DNA of 64,000 nt from Rhipicephalus microplus (GCF_043290135.1 NC_134709.1:106906145-106970144); one strand, 5' to 3'. Shown: positions 1 through 11,514, counted from the stretch's first letter. Notes: generated from the letters alone by a model not told the origin. Numbers and translations are program-made.

Positions 1-42
1 TAGCATTGCATATAGTCCAGTAGATCCTCCGTGAGCGATCAC

Positions 43-89
43 AACGTGGTTTATTTCAACGTTTCGGCCTAGAGTCTGGCCTTCATCAG
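43..89 (-). ncRNA. Hammerhead ribozyme core, left arm
   Basis: This is the mirror copy of the right-arm ribozyme, read on the minus strand from CTGATGA (89-83) to GTT ending at 43. Its stem II is GGCC with GGCC, whereas the right arm has GGTC with GACC. Both sides of the helix changed and pairing is kept, a compensatory difference that supports a real RNA structure. The stem III strands CGT and ACG are identical in both arms. Confidence 0.65.
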
Positions 90-93
90 GATC

Positions 94-140
94 CTGATGA
101 AGGTCAGACTCTAGACCGAAACGTCGAAATAAACCACGTT
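94..140 (+). ncRNA. Hammerhead ribozyme core, right arm
   Basis: The conserved core CTGATGA (94-100) is followed by a stem II formed by GGTC and GACC around an 8-nt loop. Next comes the second core element GAAA, then a short stem III (CGT with ACG) closed by GTT, the expected NUH cleavage triplet, with predicted cutting after base 140. This is the order of a type I hammerhead. Stem I would have to form with the opposite arm, so self-cleavage in this inverted context is uncertain. The motif is seen directly; activity is inference. Confidence 0.65.
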
Positions 141-165
141 GTGACCGCTCACGGAGGATCTACTG

Positions 166-168
<3 letters not shown>

Positions 169-210
<42 letters not shown>

Positions 211-231
211 CGTGTGTGTGTGGGGGGGGGA
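169..231. repeat. (TA)n-(TG)n-G9 simple repeat
   Basis: An alternating TA run passes into GTGTGTG and then a run of nine or so G. It abuts the palindrome exactly, as do (TA)n tracts at several other elements in this window. Confidence 0.9.
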
Positions 232-1557
232 CATGATGGCACCAACAAAAATCGTCAGAAAAGATCCATATAATTGTAAACACAATAAAAATGAAAGCCC
301 TATAAACTATTTGTTTTTAACTTTTTTTGTTTTGAATGTCCACTCACCCTTGATGAACCATAGCGTTCTTTGGTAGGCGTCGCATAGGCCTGCAGGAAAT
401 AAATTTTGAGCAAATTGAGCACTCCTCTTGTTGTTATATAACATTTTTTCCTCGGATTTCTCATCTATGATATACGATTGGTAATGGATTGTTGTAATTT
501 TATTGTGGTGTGTCCGACCTCTCACGACGGTAAAGCATATGCAGCAGAGCCTCAACAATATTGCGATAACGGCTCCCAAGAATTTCGGTGTAAGTCAAAC
601 TTTTTTGCAGTACTAGCCAAGGCTCATTACTCTAAAGTTTCATGAAAATACGGTTACCCATGACGCTTGATACGAACATACACAACCATGCAGATTGGAA
701 CAGGTTTTTACCTGTGCAGTCTCGGTAGACTTGGCAGTCACGCGCGAGAATCTTGAAGGCCCTATCGGTTATTGTGTTTGGACTACAGAAGCCAATGACA
801 TCATGCTCTTTTTTTAAAGGTGATAGTCTTCCTTGGAGACCTTCGGCCCAAACATTTTGGGCTGTCTGTCTGTCTGTCTGTCTGTCTGTGTTTTCTGTGT
901 TTGTGCACGCTTACGAGCATCGGGTACTTGAAACGGCCCCCCCTCCGCAGCGACAACCAATGTTGCTCAAGGTTGAGTGTTCATGGTTGTGCAATGGTTG
1001 TGCAATGGTTAATTAAAAAGCAATTATTGCGCATGTCTGGGGCACCATAACAACATGCATAAATTCTGCATGTGCATGTCTTGCTATAAACCACATACAT
1101 AAGTAATTTTAAGGACACTAGCGCTTATCACGCTGCGCTTACCATGCAACGCTTGTACGGACCGGGAAGTGTTTCCAACGCTTTGCTATGACGAGATGGT
1201 GGTGGCATTTGCTCGTCGCCTTGCGTTCTACACCTTAACACCTCTGAGACGGGCGCGCACGGCCACGCGCTTTGTTTTCCAAAAGAAACTGCCAGATGGC
1301 GCTCATCGCTCATGTGAGACAGGGGACAACAATGGAAAGCTGAACACACCCGCGATTGAAATAAGTAAGAGACGGTTAGAGTATTGGTGGCAGAAAATTA
1401 GAGAGAAAGGACAAAAATAAATATTGGAAAAATAAAATATGGACAGTGTGCCGTAAATGGCAGAGAACTTAAGCTGAAAATTTACCTTTTTTTCATTAAG
1501 ATAGAATTTATCGAAGTAGAGGCATTAGGCCAACATAAAAAAAAAGGAAAAAAGGTT
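232..1557. other. No gene recognised; short (TCTG)n tract
   Basis: Only short open frames occur here, without recognisable motifs. A (CTGT)n microsatellite of about 30 bp lies at 861-890. No retroelement motif was seen in either strand. Confidence 0.5.
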
Positions 1558-1636
1558 TTTTTTTTTGTCGAGCCTGGTGGCATACTTGTCACCACCCCGT
1601 TATAAAGGGGACGCTCATAGCATCCATCCATCCAGA
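1558..1636 (+). repeat. Probable LINE 3' end fragment ending in (CATC)n
   Basis: A T-rich start is followed by GTCGAGCCTGGTGGC, a short hairpin (GGTG/CACC), CACCCCGTTATAAAGGGG and a (CATC)n tail. A unique block ending in a short tandem tail is typical of LINE or SINE 3' ends in ticks. The family is not certain from this fragment alone. Confidence 0.35.
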
Positions 1637-4600
1637 CATGTCTTGATGCGTTCGTGAGCCTCCGCTGCCCGCTCGAGCCCTTTAACGCAGCGTCTCCGGA
1701 ATACCATTCACCAATTATCTTGCGCCGAACATAAAATAAATGTTTTGTTCACTCTCTCCACACGCAAGACTATCGTCTTTCGACGACGTTTGCAGGATAC
1801 ATGCAGATACGGGGCCAATTTTTTTTCTCGATTACTCTCCCAAGTGTCGACGTGTTCTCCAAGCGTCGTTGTACTCCGTGCGCACATGCCAACTACGTCG
1901 ACGCAAACGGTGTCTAGGCCATCAAACATCCTATGAAAGAACATCTCGAGAGAGGAAGCGGAGGGCCTCAGGGAAAGAGTTAGGCCTCGCAACGAGAACT
2001 TCAACACGCACGATTGCTGGGGACGCACACACCTCCTGCATTTTGAGCAAGCTTCTCGATTGCGCAGCATCTCCATAAATCTACCAAAAGCTTTTGCAAC
2101 ATCAGGTGTGTTCTCTTCAGGTGTGTTCTACCTGGCACAACCAGGTGCCGCCAACCTGCGACGCCAGTGCCAGCCAGCGAGGCGAGCAATGGCTGACTAG
2201 TGTCACTTGAAATATTGTGCATATTTCAAGTATGTTATAATCCAGCGTAATTTATGCGTACTCATCAACGTGACGTTTCATGGTTTTCATCTTTTATAGG
2301 ACTTCGCTTTACAGGTGGCTAAAGGGCTTGGTTTGGAATTTTTAAACGAGCAAGAACCAGTTTGATATATAAAAAAAGTTTGTAACGGTCGAAGCTTGCG
2401 CTGGCAAACCTGTAATCATAGTCCCCAGGCGGAATTCTAAAGCAGCTACTTTGGCGCAAAGTCACCAGAAAGGCTACTCTGGCTGAGGTGTAGTGATGCT
2501 GCAAAGCAAAGCAGGAATTAAAATCACGCCTAGCAGTCATTTCATATACTCAACGTTTCACACAAGCTCATAAAGCTTGCTGTCAATTGCTATGCAGGAG
2601 GACTTCTGAATTGAGTAAGCCGGGGCTAGGCTAACAAGTCTCACAAAGTCAAGTGCTACTGAACTTGTTAAACGCCAAGTTGGCTTTATTGCATCATCTG
2701 ACATAAAACAACTATATTAGACAAACAAGCAGATGCTTGAACCTCAACCTGTGAGAACACCACTAGGCATGCAGACTGATCAGAGGGTCAGGAATCTGGC
2801 CTTGCACTAGTTGTGGGAGCCGTCCTCTTTTGGGGGGGGGGGGGGGGGTGCCTGCATACCTCAATTGTTCTCTTCCCTCCGGTAGTTTCTCCTATGCTTA
2901 ACGTAATGCTTTGCCTTCTGCAAGAATATTCTGGCACTGTTCCTTCTGTTTTAATGCCGAAGATGGTCGCGACGGGTGCTCCATTTAGTTTGGGACTAGA
3001 GTTACTGTGCATGCTACCTTTAGGTAGCCCCCATTAACCAAGCGCGTTCACGTGCGCAAAAAAACGTCTATTTTAGGGAAAGGCAACATCACGGCCACGC
3101 GAGTGCTGGTGACTGCTGCGCCACTGGCGCCACCACCACTGCTGCCCAAGCCAGCATGTATAGATACATAGTATCTATTTGACCCAAGCACTCCGGAGGG
3201 GTTATCCCGCTGAGTACGGAAGTAATACTTCGTCGGTGTTTTATCGCGTCTTGCGTTGTCCATCTTCAGTGATTGTCAGTGTTAGTTGTGTATGTGCTGT
3301 GCAGCGCAGTGACTCCGTGCTGCGTGATTGACACGACGACAGGATGCCACAACTGCGTAGAAATTTGCCGAAAATTTCCGTATCTTGCGTCATTTGTAAA
3401 CACGACAGCGGAGTTGTAGCAAGTGTTTTATCTGGCCACCTCTTGAATTGTTTAGAGAGGCGACAAACAAGGTGAAATGAGCGATTTGTGGAACCTAAGG
3501 TATCTACAAATTAAGTCAAATATTTATTGTTTGCTATTTTAAACAAAAATATTTTCCAATGGCGACTGCCTTCGAGCAAACTATTGCATCAGTACTTCTT
3601 AGGACCATTATTCATTCCACTTCTCGCGTCCTTCTCTTCGAAGCTAAAGCCCCAGTGACGGGATATCAACGAGCAAGGGAGTGCATGCATAGAGTCACTC
3701 GGCTGCATCAGCTCCTACATTCGGAAGACGCGGCTTTTCTGCATGACAGCGACATCTTGGCGGGGAGATGGCGGACGTATGCGCAACTGTGCTACCTAGA
3801 AGTAGCATATAGGGAAACTCTTTTTGCGACTAGAGTTACAACACACGGTTGCTTAGGAGCCAGAGTTGCGCCGATGTTTTCCGGGTGCTTCTCGCTCCCC
3901 GTCCATGTGTTCCCACACCAGCATTCGCCGAATGCCATAAGGGCGTTGGAAGTGGGTCCACCACGCTGCAAAGTCAACCCCTTGCAGAAAAGAAAATAAT
4001 CTTTTGCAAACATTGTCAGCACTCTGCAGGTCCGGCCGGCCAAGCGTAACAACATCAGCAATCATCATCGCTTTTGCTTCCTCGATGCTGCTTGTCGATA
4101 TACGTATCATATCTGCTGCGGTATTTTTATAGTAGAGAACCTAACAGTGTTTTTTGTTTATTTTCACGTCTTAATGTGGCTCCAAGACGCCGTAGTGGAG
4201 AACTCTAGGTAATTTAAGTCTACTGGTGCGCATTAACGCACACCTTTCTCCCACCAGTGTGATACCACTGACTCCAGCAGCTCTTTCCCCGTATCACAGA
4301 ATGTTCGCGGCGAACTGTCATATCCCCGGTAATGATTGTAAGAAAGTGAAAATTTTGCTCATCTAGAAAAAAAAATTTTCACAAGCCACCGAACTCAGTG
4401 CAGTGCGCGCCGTCAGAAGCGTAATTGTTACGTGACATAGGTGTGATCAAACCCCACTGCGAATTTCTTCGACATATGCTATAGACAGTAGAAATTCAGT
4501 GTAGGGCACCAGCTGCACTTTGTAGCAGCAGGTGTTGACATAGAAAAAAAAGTTTTAGTACTTCAATGAGCGAGAAACAGGAATATGGTTTTGCAAAATA

Positions 4601-6286
4601 TGTGTGGCCTAAGGTGCGTAAAATTAGTTCTCACGTAAAATAATGGTAAATTGCATGTGGCCTTAGTGAGCGGGTAGTGCCAACAGCTTCACACATATGG
4701 CACTTCTAAGTTGGACCATGATGCGTGAAAAGTGACCACGATGTTTTATGAAATCATGCGAATAAAGAAAACGGGGCAGCTGCTGCACTCGCAACAGCCT
4801 AAAATTGGGACTTGTAAGCGTGACCCGAGCATCTAGTTTCACTAAACTTACAAAATATAGAAAGAACAAAAATGTAATTAAGGTATGTGGGATATTTTGA
4901 TTTAGTAGTCTATATTGAAGTCGTGTTCACGTCTGAAGCATGACAAATGTTTGACGAGACAGCGCACTAACTTAAAATAAGTCTTTACATGTCTCTCATA
5001 TTTTTGTGCAGTGATTGAACACAAATTCCGCGCCACGTATACATGCTTATCGCAATTGAGCCAGATTGGGCTAAACTTGATCTACGACGATTTACCCCCT
5101 TCCACAGTTCTAGAAAGAAAGCTAAACGCGAGGGATATATCATGATATACTGCCTCTACCGTAAATGGAAGCACGAAGATAGAAAATTGCTGAAAAGATA
5201 TACCTCATGTGTTCATGTTTCTCTTATGCAATATCTGGTGCAATAAATACACACACGGAGCATCATCTTAAAATTGCGGCTCGCAAACGTGATCCAAACA
5301 GTCTACTTTTACTAGCAATACAGAAAGTAGAAAATAAAAAGAAACACTCGTAACGTCCCGTGGTCGCGGCACTAAGAAATATTGTGCTTTGACGCACGGT
5401 TAAGGAGTCAAAGTGTGTTGTGCCGCAACTCTGCTACCTAAAGGTTGCATACGCAGCAGCTCCATTTGTGACACTTGTTTAACCAAAGCCAGAGAGGTGC
5501 TCCAGCGAAATACGTGGCAGCGTAAGACATGGCCCTGCAAAAGCACGTGCACTTGTACTTCTACTTTGCTTTGTGCGATATTCTAAATATAGTTATGGCA
5601 ACAGCGCAAATTCAGCTTCAAGGGATCTGTCCTTACAAGAATTGAAGCTATCTGAGGCCCCTGCCGACAGCATTGAGTAAGTGGAGCAGCGGTGACCCTA
5701 CGCTGTAGGCCTCACTTTTGCTCTGTTTTCTCTATCTCATTCAAACCACTACTCAGTCGTCACTCTTTTTCTTACAAGCGTGAGTGCGTCCTGCACTTGA
5801 AGGGCGCGCCCCTTCATACTTCGACGAACCGAAGAACAAGCAACCCGCCGCCCCTCCTTAGTACATTTACTCAAATGAAACATTATACACCACCAACACC
5901 TCTACATCCACAATTATTTGCCAAACTCACGAGAAAGCGACCAAATTTTGATGCAGAAGACCCCTTTTTCTACGTTTGCCAAAAAGGTGTACCTGGAAGA
6001 TTTGACGCTCCACGTCCAGCTGCTCCCTGGTCACGCGCCCCTTGGTAATGTTGATGATGTTCCTTATATAACTCTGGTTTTCATCCACAAAGAGAGATTG
6101 TCGAAAAATCAGGTGGTAGGATGTTTAAGGTAGTGGTATCAGTATCTAATAACTAGAAACTGAAAGTAAGTCTATAGAGTGAAATCGTAATTATTGTATG
6201 AAAATACTACACGAGCAAGCCGCCGGGCAATGAGGTAGGGCCTAAGCTGAAGGTAAAATTATATTGTCACGATAAATTATATTGTT
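1637..6286. other. Long stretch without a supported gene
   Basis: The sequence is mostly AT-rich and apparently single-copy. It holds a G-run at about 2830-2848 and many short frames. The longest, 146 codons at 3559-3999, has competing open frames on the opposite strand and no motif, so it is not called. No tRNA, SINE or reverse transcriptase signature was seen. Confidence 0.5.
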
Positions 6287-6481
6287 GTGGGTTCTCTTCA
6301 TGAGCTTATTCGCGAGGTTGTTCGTGAGGAGATACGCAACTTCCTTGTGACTCCGCAAGAACGGGCGATGGCTTCGGTTGGAGAAGTTGTGTGGCAGGAA
6401 ATCAGACAAGCCTTTACCAGGAACCTCCACCAGTGTCGCAACGTGCAAAGAACAGGACACGAGGCTTCCTTTCGACATTAA
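6287..6481 (+). pseudogene. Gag C-terminal fragment of a Gypsy element
   Basis: The frame reads ELIREVVREEIRNFL and later VVWQEIRQAF. This is the repeated charged helix pattern (IREIVREEL-like) seen before the zinc knuckle in the Gag of related elements in this window, such as ALIRSMIREDLQ and NIVREEL at 18400-18600. It is short, lacks the zinc knuckle and stops at 6481. I infer Gag from this similarity and from its position upstream of the RT. Confidence 0.55.
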
Positions 6482-7309
6482 CAGCAAGGCTCTATAGGGA
6501 CACAAAAACAAAGCGCAATAGCGAACGCGCAACGTCGTCTTTCGCGAAAATGCCAGAGACCACCACACCTGATGCTTGGTTCTTCCTCCTTTTGTGCCTA
6601 CGGCTAATAACTGTGACAATATACAGACAAGGTAATCTTCTTTTTTCAATTATGTACAGAAACGGAGTAGAGGAAACATTCTTGCGACTATAACCTAATG
6701 AAAATCCTCTAAAATGTATAATTACTGCCAAATTTATTTCCAAACCTAGCTTTTCAACTGGGTCGAGAAGGTATCTTTTCCTTTGACAAAACTATCATTC
6801 TCTGATGGCTCGTAATGCAGGGAATGATTTGCCCATATTTCGGTCTCATCTGATTAGGCGTCAAGGTAGATACGGGAGTCCGCGGCCGCAATTGTTTTGA
6901 TTCCTATCTTGTGCGATGGTATTTGTGATAAACTTCAATCTTTGAACCATAGAGACTCTTCCTTACTTGAAAATCATTTTTCCTGCCCTATTCTACCTTC
7001 CCTGGTTCTCAAGAAAACATTACTGTCAGCCCCACGAATTCTAATCCGTATTCCATCCAACTCCTGAGAGGTGCGCAGGTCACTGACAAGGGACGAATAT
7101 TTATCATAGAGTAGCATTTACTTTCCAGTCGCGCGGACGACATCAGTGCCCCTAGGTTTCCTTATGCACCACCTTCCGAGCTATTCAACCAGTTGATCGC
7201 CGAGGGCCTACTAACACCTGGACGCTCTGATCTTTTTTAGCTGGTCTCCTTATTGCACGAATTTGTCGATGTTGCTCAAGCTGCTCTCGGCTGAACTTCA
7301 ACCATTCCT

Positions 7310-8290
7310 CAATACATCGACACAGACTCCAACCTCCCCGCGCGTTCATGATCATACCGTTTCTCCACCGCTGAACGTCAAGTTACGACCAGGCAGGTTG
7401 ATGATAAGCTCAAACGTGATGTGATTCAACATAACAATAGTTATAGCACGAGAACATAACGATGACAAAGAGACAAGAAGGACGCGAGCACTCGTGTCTA
7501 TGTCTCTTCGTCGTGGTTCTCTTCTCGCGCTATAACGATCGTCATGTCATACTAACTAGACCAAACAGCCACACTTCTAAGTGATTCAACCTTCACAAAG
7601 TTTGTTGTGAGTACGAGAGGTTCCTGTCAAAAAGAAGGCTGGTTCGATTCGCTTCTGCGTGGATTACCCTTGCTTGAATGAGGTCTGCCCAATAGACGTT
7701 TACTATCTGGCCAGGGTTGATTTCATTTGTTTACAAGGTGACGAGATTCTTTCATCCTTAAATTTGCGCTCAGGGCCGATGCCGATAGTCCAAATACATT
7801 CCTCATTACGCCAGACGGGCTATATGAATTCAATATCATGCCCTTTGGCCACTCAATGTGCCGGCCACCTTCGAAAGCATCAGGTACTCGGTTCGGCATG
7901 GTTTCAAACAAAATATATGCCCGTGCTACGACAATGATATTGTTGTTGTTGCGCCAGTTTTCACAACACATTTTGTACGCCTTAAACATGGTCTAAAACA
8001 TCTGAAGATTGCTCAGCTCCGTCTGAATCCCAAGAAATGCCACTTCGTTGCCCGTGAACTTACGATTCTCGGTCACGTAATGCCGAAGGACGGCATACTA
8101 TACAAGACCGGGCAAACCTACGGGTGGTCGCAGACATTCCCGAGCCCCGACTGGAAAGCAGTTGGGGAGTTTTGTAGGCGTGTGCCCCTTCTTTCGCCAC
8201 CTTGTGTGCAGCTTTCCGTGCATAATTGCACCTTTGACTCAACGTGTAGTCCGTGCCACCTATTTATGGTCGTGGTCTTCCGAGTGTAAT
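7310..8290 (+). pseudogene. Gypsy reverse transcriptase, frameshifted and interrupted
   Basis: Pieces in order are: the pre-RT stretch ending LKRDVIQ (about 7330-7430), the insertion at 7431-7580, VPVKKKAGSIRFCVDY (from about 7628), LSSLNLRSG (7755-7785), an MPFGH stretch (about 7835-7855), and LNPKKCHFVARE followed by ILGHVMPKDGI (8020-8100). These are the conserved fingers, palm and thumb signatures of Ty3/Gypsy RT. The catalytic YLDD box is not intact: the corresponding stretch near 7930 reads YDNDIVVVA in another frame. Several frames are needed, so the copy is dead. Confidence 0.8.
7431..7580 (-). mobile_element. 150-bp interspersed repeat inserted in the RT, flanked by a 10-bp target duplication
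   Basis: The insert lies between two copies of GTGATTCAAC (7421-7430 and 7581-7590), which fixes its ends exactly. On the minus strand it begins TTAGAAGTGTGGC, contains GGTCTAGTTAGTATGAC and ATGACATGACGAT, and has inverted GTTATAGC-CGAGAA blocks around a tandem-like centre. A second copy lies at 35659-35757. It carries no open frame and is a non-autonomous element, either SINE-like (the box TGGTCTAGTTAGTA resembles a Pol III A box) or MITE-like. Confidence 0.75.
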
Positions 8291-8490
8291 CGAGCATTCT
8301 TCACTCTTCGCTGTCTCCTGACGTCATTACCAATAATTCGCCACTACGATCCTTCGGCTGCAACTGAGGACGCCAGCGGTGTCGGCCTCGGTGTGGTTCT
8401 CGCACAAATAAACCCCGGGTTCTTTGAGAATGTTGTAGCATACACCAGCGAAACGCTCGCCAAGGCTGAATCTAACCACAGCGTGTAATT
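8290..8490 (+). pseudogene. Gypsy RNase H N-terminal fragment
   Basis: The frame ends with RHYDPSAATEDASGVGLGVVL, then VVAYTSETLAKAESNHSV. That is the start of a Gypsy-type RNase H (T-DAS-G-G-VL pattern, then Y-S--L--AE-NYS). The catalytic Asp is present in EDASG. The frame stops at 8488 and the rest of the domain is absent. Confidence 0.75.
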
Positions 8491-8699
8491 ATCGAGTGCG
8501 CTCTCCCAAGCTTCAGAAAAACTGACAGCTAAAGAAGAACTGTTGTGGCTCCGTTAAAACGCGCCCTCGAGGACGCTGAAGAATCCGCTAGAAGCACCAT
8601 AGTAAGCTCAATATTTAATGCGAAGAGAGTGACAATTTCCCAAAAAAAGTGCTCTTTTCTACATATCTGAAGGGACACATTTTGATTGCGCATCGTGCG
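8491..8699. other. Junction between two opposed Gypsy wrecks; nothing recognised
   Basis: Neither element can be followed into this stretch. It contains short frames only. Confidence 0.4.
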
Positions 8700-9639
8700 T
8701 CGTGCAACTCAGCACTAAATTTCTTTAGCGATCGCGGTGCCACGTAAGTTCTAATATGAATTTTTTATCGGTGACGATAATGACGCGAAAACATGCGCGG
8801 CCGCTGTTCAGCGGGGGCAGCCGAAGGACACATCCATGGTTAGTTTTGTCCGATCGTTGGCGTAGTCCTCGGCGTTCCTTTAGGGCATTTTTTATTTGCT
8901 TCTTAAGGCACTGCAGTTGCTGTCGGTATAATAACTGTACTGCTGTATGGTGCCGCAGGAACTTCATACTGGTGAAGGCGTTGATTTTTCATCCACGGTA
9001 ATCACAGATTCTTTTTGCCTATGCGCGTATATTTGTTATTTTTCGTCGGTGATTTCGCTCTCAGATCTTGTTAGGGCTGTCAGCGCTGTGTATATGTGTA
9101 CTACGTACATTTGTATTGATAGTGCACGTCTTCGAATGCTTGCGCTTCTTTCGACTTTCGGTCCACCGTGATTAACTTGTGAAAAACCCCGCCTTCTTTT
9201 GCCAGTATACTTTGTGCTGGTATGAACCGGATCGACCCCAGAGGTTGTTTTCGACACATGTCCTCCTTCTTTTGATTGTAGCTTGGAAGCGATCTTGGGG
9301 ATGCCGTTGCCGCGTGGACGCTCTGAAGAAGAAGGGGAGCCTCGGCTCGCTGAGTGTTATTTCCCTTGCGTTCAGTGCCGGTTGGTGGTGGCGCCGATTG
9401 AACCGGTGTGGGATGCGAAGCTAAGTGGGACAAAGCTGCTGTCGGAGTGCCTGCTTGAATGGAAGCTTCCCTTCACAAATTACCTGGACGATGTACCTGC
9501 ATAAAGTGCCAGCGTGCGGCCTTCCCGCCAATGTCAACGAGCCATGACCGCAAATCTGTGCATTTGAGCACCGTCGCTTCAACCCAGCCAGGCCCTCTGT
9601 TAAACTGGTGGGCCACTGCCCACTTTCAATTTTTCTGCT

Positions 9640-10320
9640 ACACGGGAGCTTTCTTTCCTCAAACAATGTTTTCGGCGAGGGCTCCAGGACAATTGCTGCC
9701 AGCTGGGTTCACATTTCTCGGCCAAACATCAGTTTCGCTGGCGTTTCTCCTGTAGATATTTGAGCAGTTTTGTGCTGTCTCAAGAGAAAGAGCGTGACGC
9801 GGCGTTGTATTGTCCCAGTCTGATATTTTTTCGAAGGCGGGATTGAACTCTGCCACGTACCGCTCGACTTGCCCATTGGTCACCGGGTGATATTAAGCTG
9901 GCATAATAGACGAGACGCCATATTCTCTACAGAACTTGAGAATCTCCATGGACACAAACGAAGTGCCGTTGTCAGAGACAACCTTGCGCCGTAGTCCGAA
10001 CGTTCGAAACAATGAGCGCAGAGTATAGAAAACTGCCACCAATGTCATTGTGGCCATTTGTTTTACCTCCAGTCATTTGGTGTATGCATCAGCAATAACC
10101 AGGAATGAAGATCCTTTGATAATGTGCAGGGTGTGCCAAGGCGTTTCTGGCATTTCCAATTTTTTATAGGGACTCTTTGTGGGGCTCTGTGGTTGCATCG
10201 GCAATGCTGGCAATCGTGAATTGTTCATTCAATGTCACGGTTGATATCCGGCCACCACACGTCACTTCTGGCGCACTTCTTCATCAAAACAATGCCTCGA
10301 TTACATGCATAGACAAGTGA
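9640..10320 (-). pseudogene. Integrase remnant of the Gypsy element
   Basis: Read on the minus strand in more than one frame, it shows a zinc-binding remnant with two closely spaced cysteines (about 10220-10200), the stretch around the first catalytic region (about 10150-10050) and TNGQVERYVAEF (9883-9850). That last motif holds the final catalytic Glu of the D,D-35-E triad. Stops and shifts interrupt it repeatedly. Confidence 0.65.
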
Positions 10321-10682
10321 TATGGCTTTTTCGCGAAGTGCCACAGAAACCACCATCCTTGATCTCAAGATGACGCACCTGCGATGAGTGCTCAACTCCG
10401 TAGCTCCCTTGCGATAAGCGCTGAAGTGTTAACCCTTTAGCTTGTGCCGTTTCCTTCTTGTATAGCTGCGTAGACTTCCTTCAAAACCATGCACACCTCC
10501 GTTGATTTCGCTACCATGTCAGCCGTTAGCGGAGGGTTTGGTAGCGCTTCCAACGTGAGTCTATCACCTGGCGGGGTTGGTGTCCAACGGCAGGTGGCTT
10601 AGTGCGTCGGCGTTCTTGTGTTTCTTGCCAGTGCGATGTATGAGGTAATAATCGTATGCCGATATCTTGGTACAACGTCATG

Positions 10683-10886
10683 TCATTCGCGGCAGCAACG
10701 TTTGTGGCATTGGTTCTGGGAGCCCATAACGCCCAATAAGGGTCGGTAATCAGTTATGAAGGTCACTTTTCTGCCAGTAATACGCTGTCGAAAGTGGTCT
10801 GCTGCGTAGACGATGCGAAGTCTCTCTTTGTCTAGCTGGAAACAATTCCTATCTGTCGGCGATAGTGCGTGCGATGCGAAAGTCAC
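10683..10886 (-). pseudogene. RNase H remnant of the Gypsy element
   Basis: The 67-residue frame contains FASHALSPTDRNCFQLDKE, then AADHFRQRITGRKVTFITDY and RPLLG. This is the classic Gypsy RNase H block (S--L---E-NY---EKE, then F---I-G--F---TDH-PL). H of TDH is replaced by Y. It is open for its short length. Confidence 0.8.
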
Positions 10887-11015
10887 CGGGGCTTCCCGTA
10901 TTTGGTCATCAGCTTGGAAAAGGACTGCTCTTACTCTGTATAGTTATGCGTCACAGGCTAGCAGTAGCGGTCTCCTTTCGTCACAATGTCGGAGAAGAAT
11001 AAACCTCCGTAGCAG

Positions 11016-11276
11016 TTACCTAAGGGCAATGAATGACTCTTGGTGGCATGGTGACCTAGCTGATCGGACTTCTTTCTTCAGGAGCTCGCATAGATCGTTG
11101 GCTACTGTAGCTTGATGTTCCAAGAACTGGTCGTGGAACATCTTTAGCACTAAAAACGACTGTAGTTCTTGTTTGTATGTAGGCGTTCGTGATTCAGTGA
11201 TTGCTCGCACTTTGTCTTCAGTGGGGTGAATACGCTGCGCGTCAATCTGATGTCCAAAATACTTCACTTCAGGCAC
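11016..11276 (-). pseudogene. RT thumb and connection fragment of the Gypsy element
   Basis: The frame begins MPEVKYFGHQIDAQRIHP and continues with ELQSFLVLKMFHDQFL. This matches the Ty3/Gypsy pattern V-YLGH-I---GI-P, then L-SFLGL--YY--FI. The upstream palm and fingers are missing because the sequence ends at the adjacent SINE. Confidence 0.8.
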
Positions 11277-11278
11277 CT

Positions 11279-11500
11279 ACAGGGGCGAAGGTACTCGGCT
11301 GCTGACCCGCAGGTCGCGGGTTCAAATCCCGGCCGCGGCGGCTGCATTTCCGATGGAGGCGGAAATGTTGTAGGCCCGGGTGCTCAGATTTGGGTGCACG
11401 TTAAAGAACCCCAGGTGGTCGAAATTTCTGGAGCCCTCCACTACGGCGTCTCATAATCATATAGTGGTTTTGGGACGTTAAACCCCACATATCAATCAAC
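11279..11500 (+). mobile_element. Ruka-type tRNA-derived SINE, slightly 5'-truncated
   Basis: It starts within the A-box region (GGTACTCGGCTGCTGACC), has the B box GGTTCAAATCC, then the family body (GGAGGCGGAAATGTTGTAGG, GCACGTTAAAGAACC, CCTCCACTACGGCGTCTC). It ends ACGTTAAACCCCACATATCAATCAA. It lies exactly at the break of the minus-strand Gypsy RT, so it may have landed at or beside that breakpoint. Confidence 0.92.
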
Positions 11501-11514
11501 TTTTCTTGGAGCTG

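Larger units (their letters stand above)
11..172. repeat. Near-perfect 162-bp palindrome made of two head-to-head hammerhead-ribozyme repeats
   Basis: Bases 11-91 are the reverse complement of 92-172 with only a few differences, centred on GGATCC at 89-94. Each arm read outward from the centre carries the same ribozyme-like unit. The right arm runs directly into a (TA)n tract. Hammerhead motifs of this layout are known from the terminal repeats of Penelope-like retroelements in many animals, so I infer an inverted pair of such terminal repeats. No Penelope reverse transcriptase is visible nearby. Confidence 0.8.
6287..8490 (+). mobile_element. Decayed Ty3/Gypsy retrotransposon, plus strand
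   Basis: Gag, a possible protease and RT/RNase H remnants lie in the correct order on one strand. They share motifs with the better preserved copy at 14284-19459, for example the AERQV and LKRDVIQ stretches just before the RT fingers. No LTRs were found and the integrase is missing. A 150-bp repeat interrupts the RT at 7431-7580. A V-D-T-G stretch near 6860 sits where the aspartic protease should be. Multiple frameshifts make it non-functional. Confidence 0.75.
8700..11276 (-). mobile_element. Decayed Ty3/Gypsy retrotransposon of a second lineage, minus strand
   Basis: From high to low coordinates the minus strand carries the RT thumb (11276-11016), RNase H (10886-10683) and an integrase spread over several frames (about 10320-9640). 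The wording of its motifs differs from the 14284-19459 element (GRKVTFITDYRPLLG, CQHCRC-type zinc box), so it is a different lineage. It is cut off at its RT end exactly where a Ruka SINE starts (about 11279). No LTR was identified. Confidence 0.7.

Noticed and set aside
3559..3999. 146-codon plus-strand frame as a protein-coding gene
   Set aside because: No motif, no signal peptide and no splice or polyadenylation support. Equally long frames overlap on the other strand, so length alone is not convincing in a 64-kb window.
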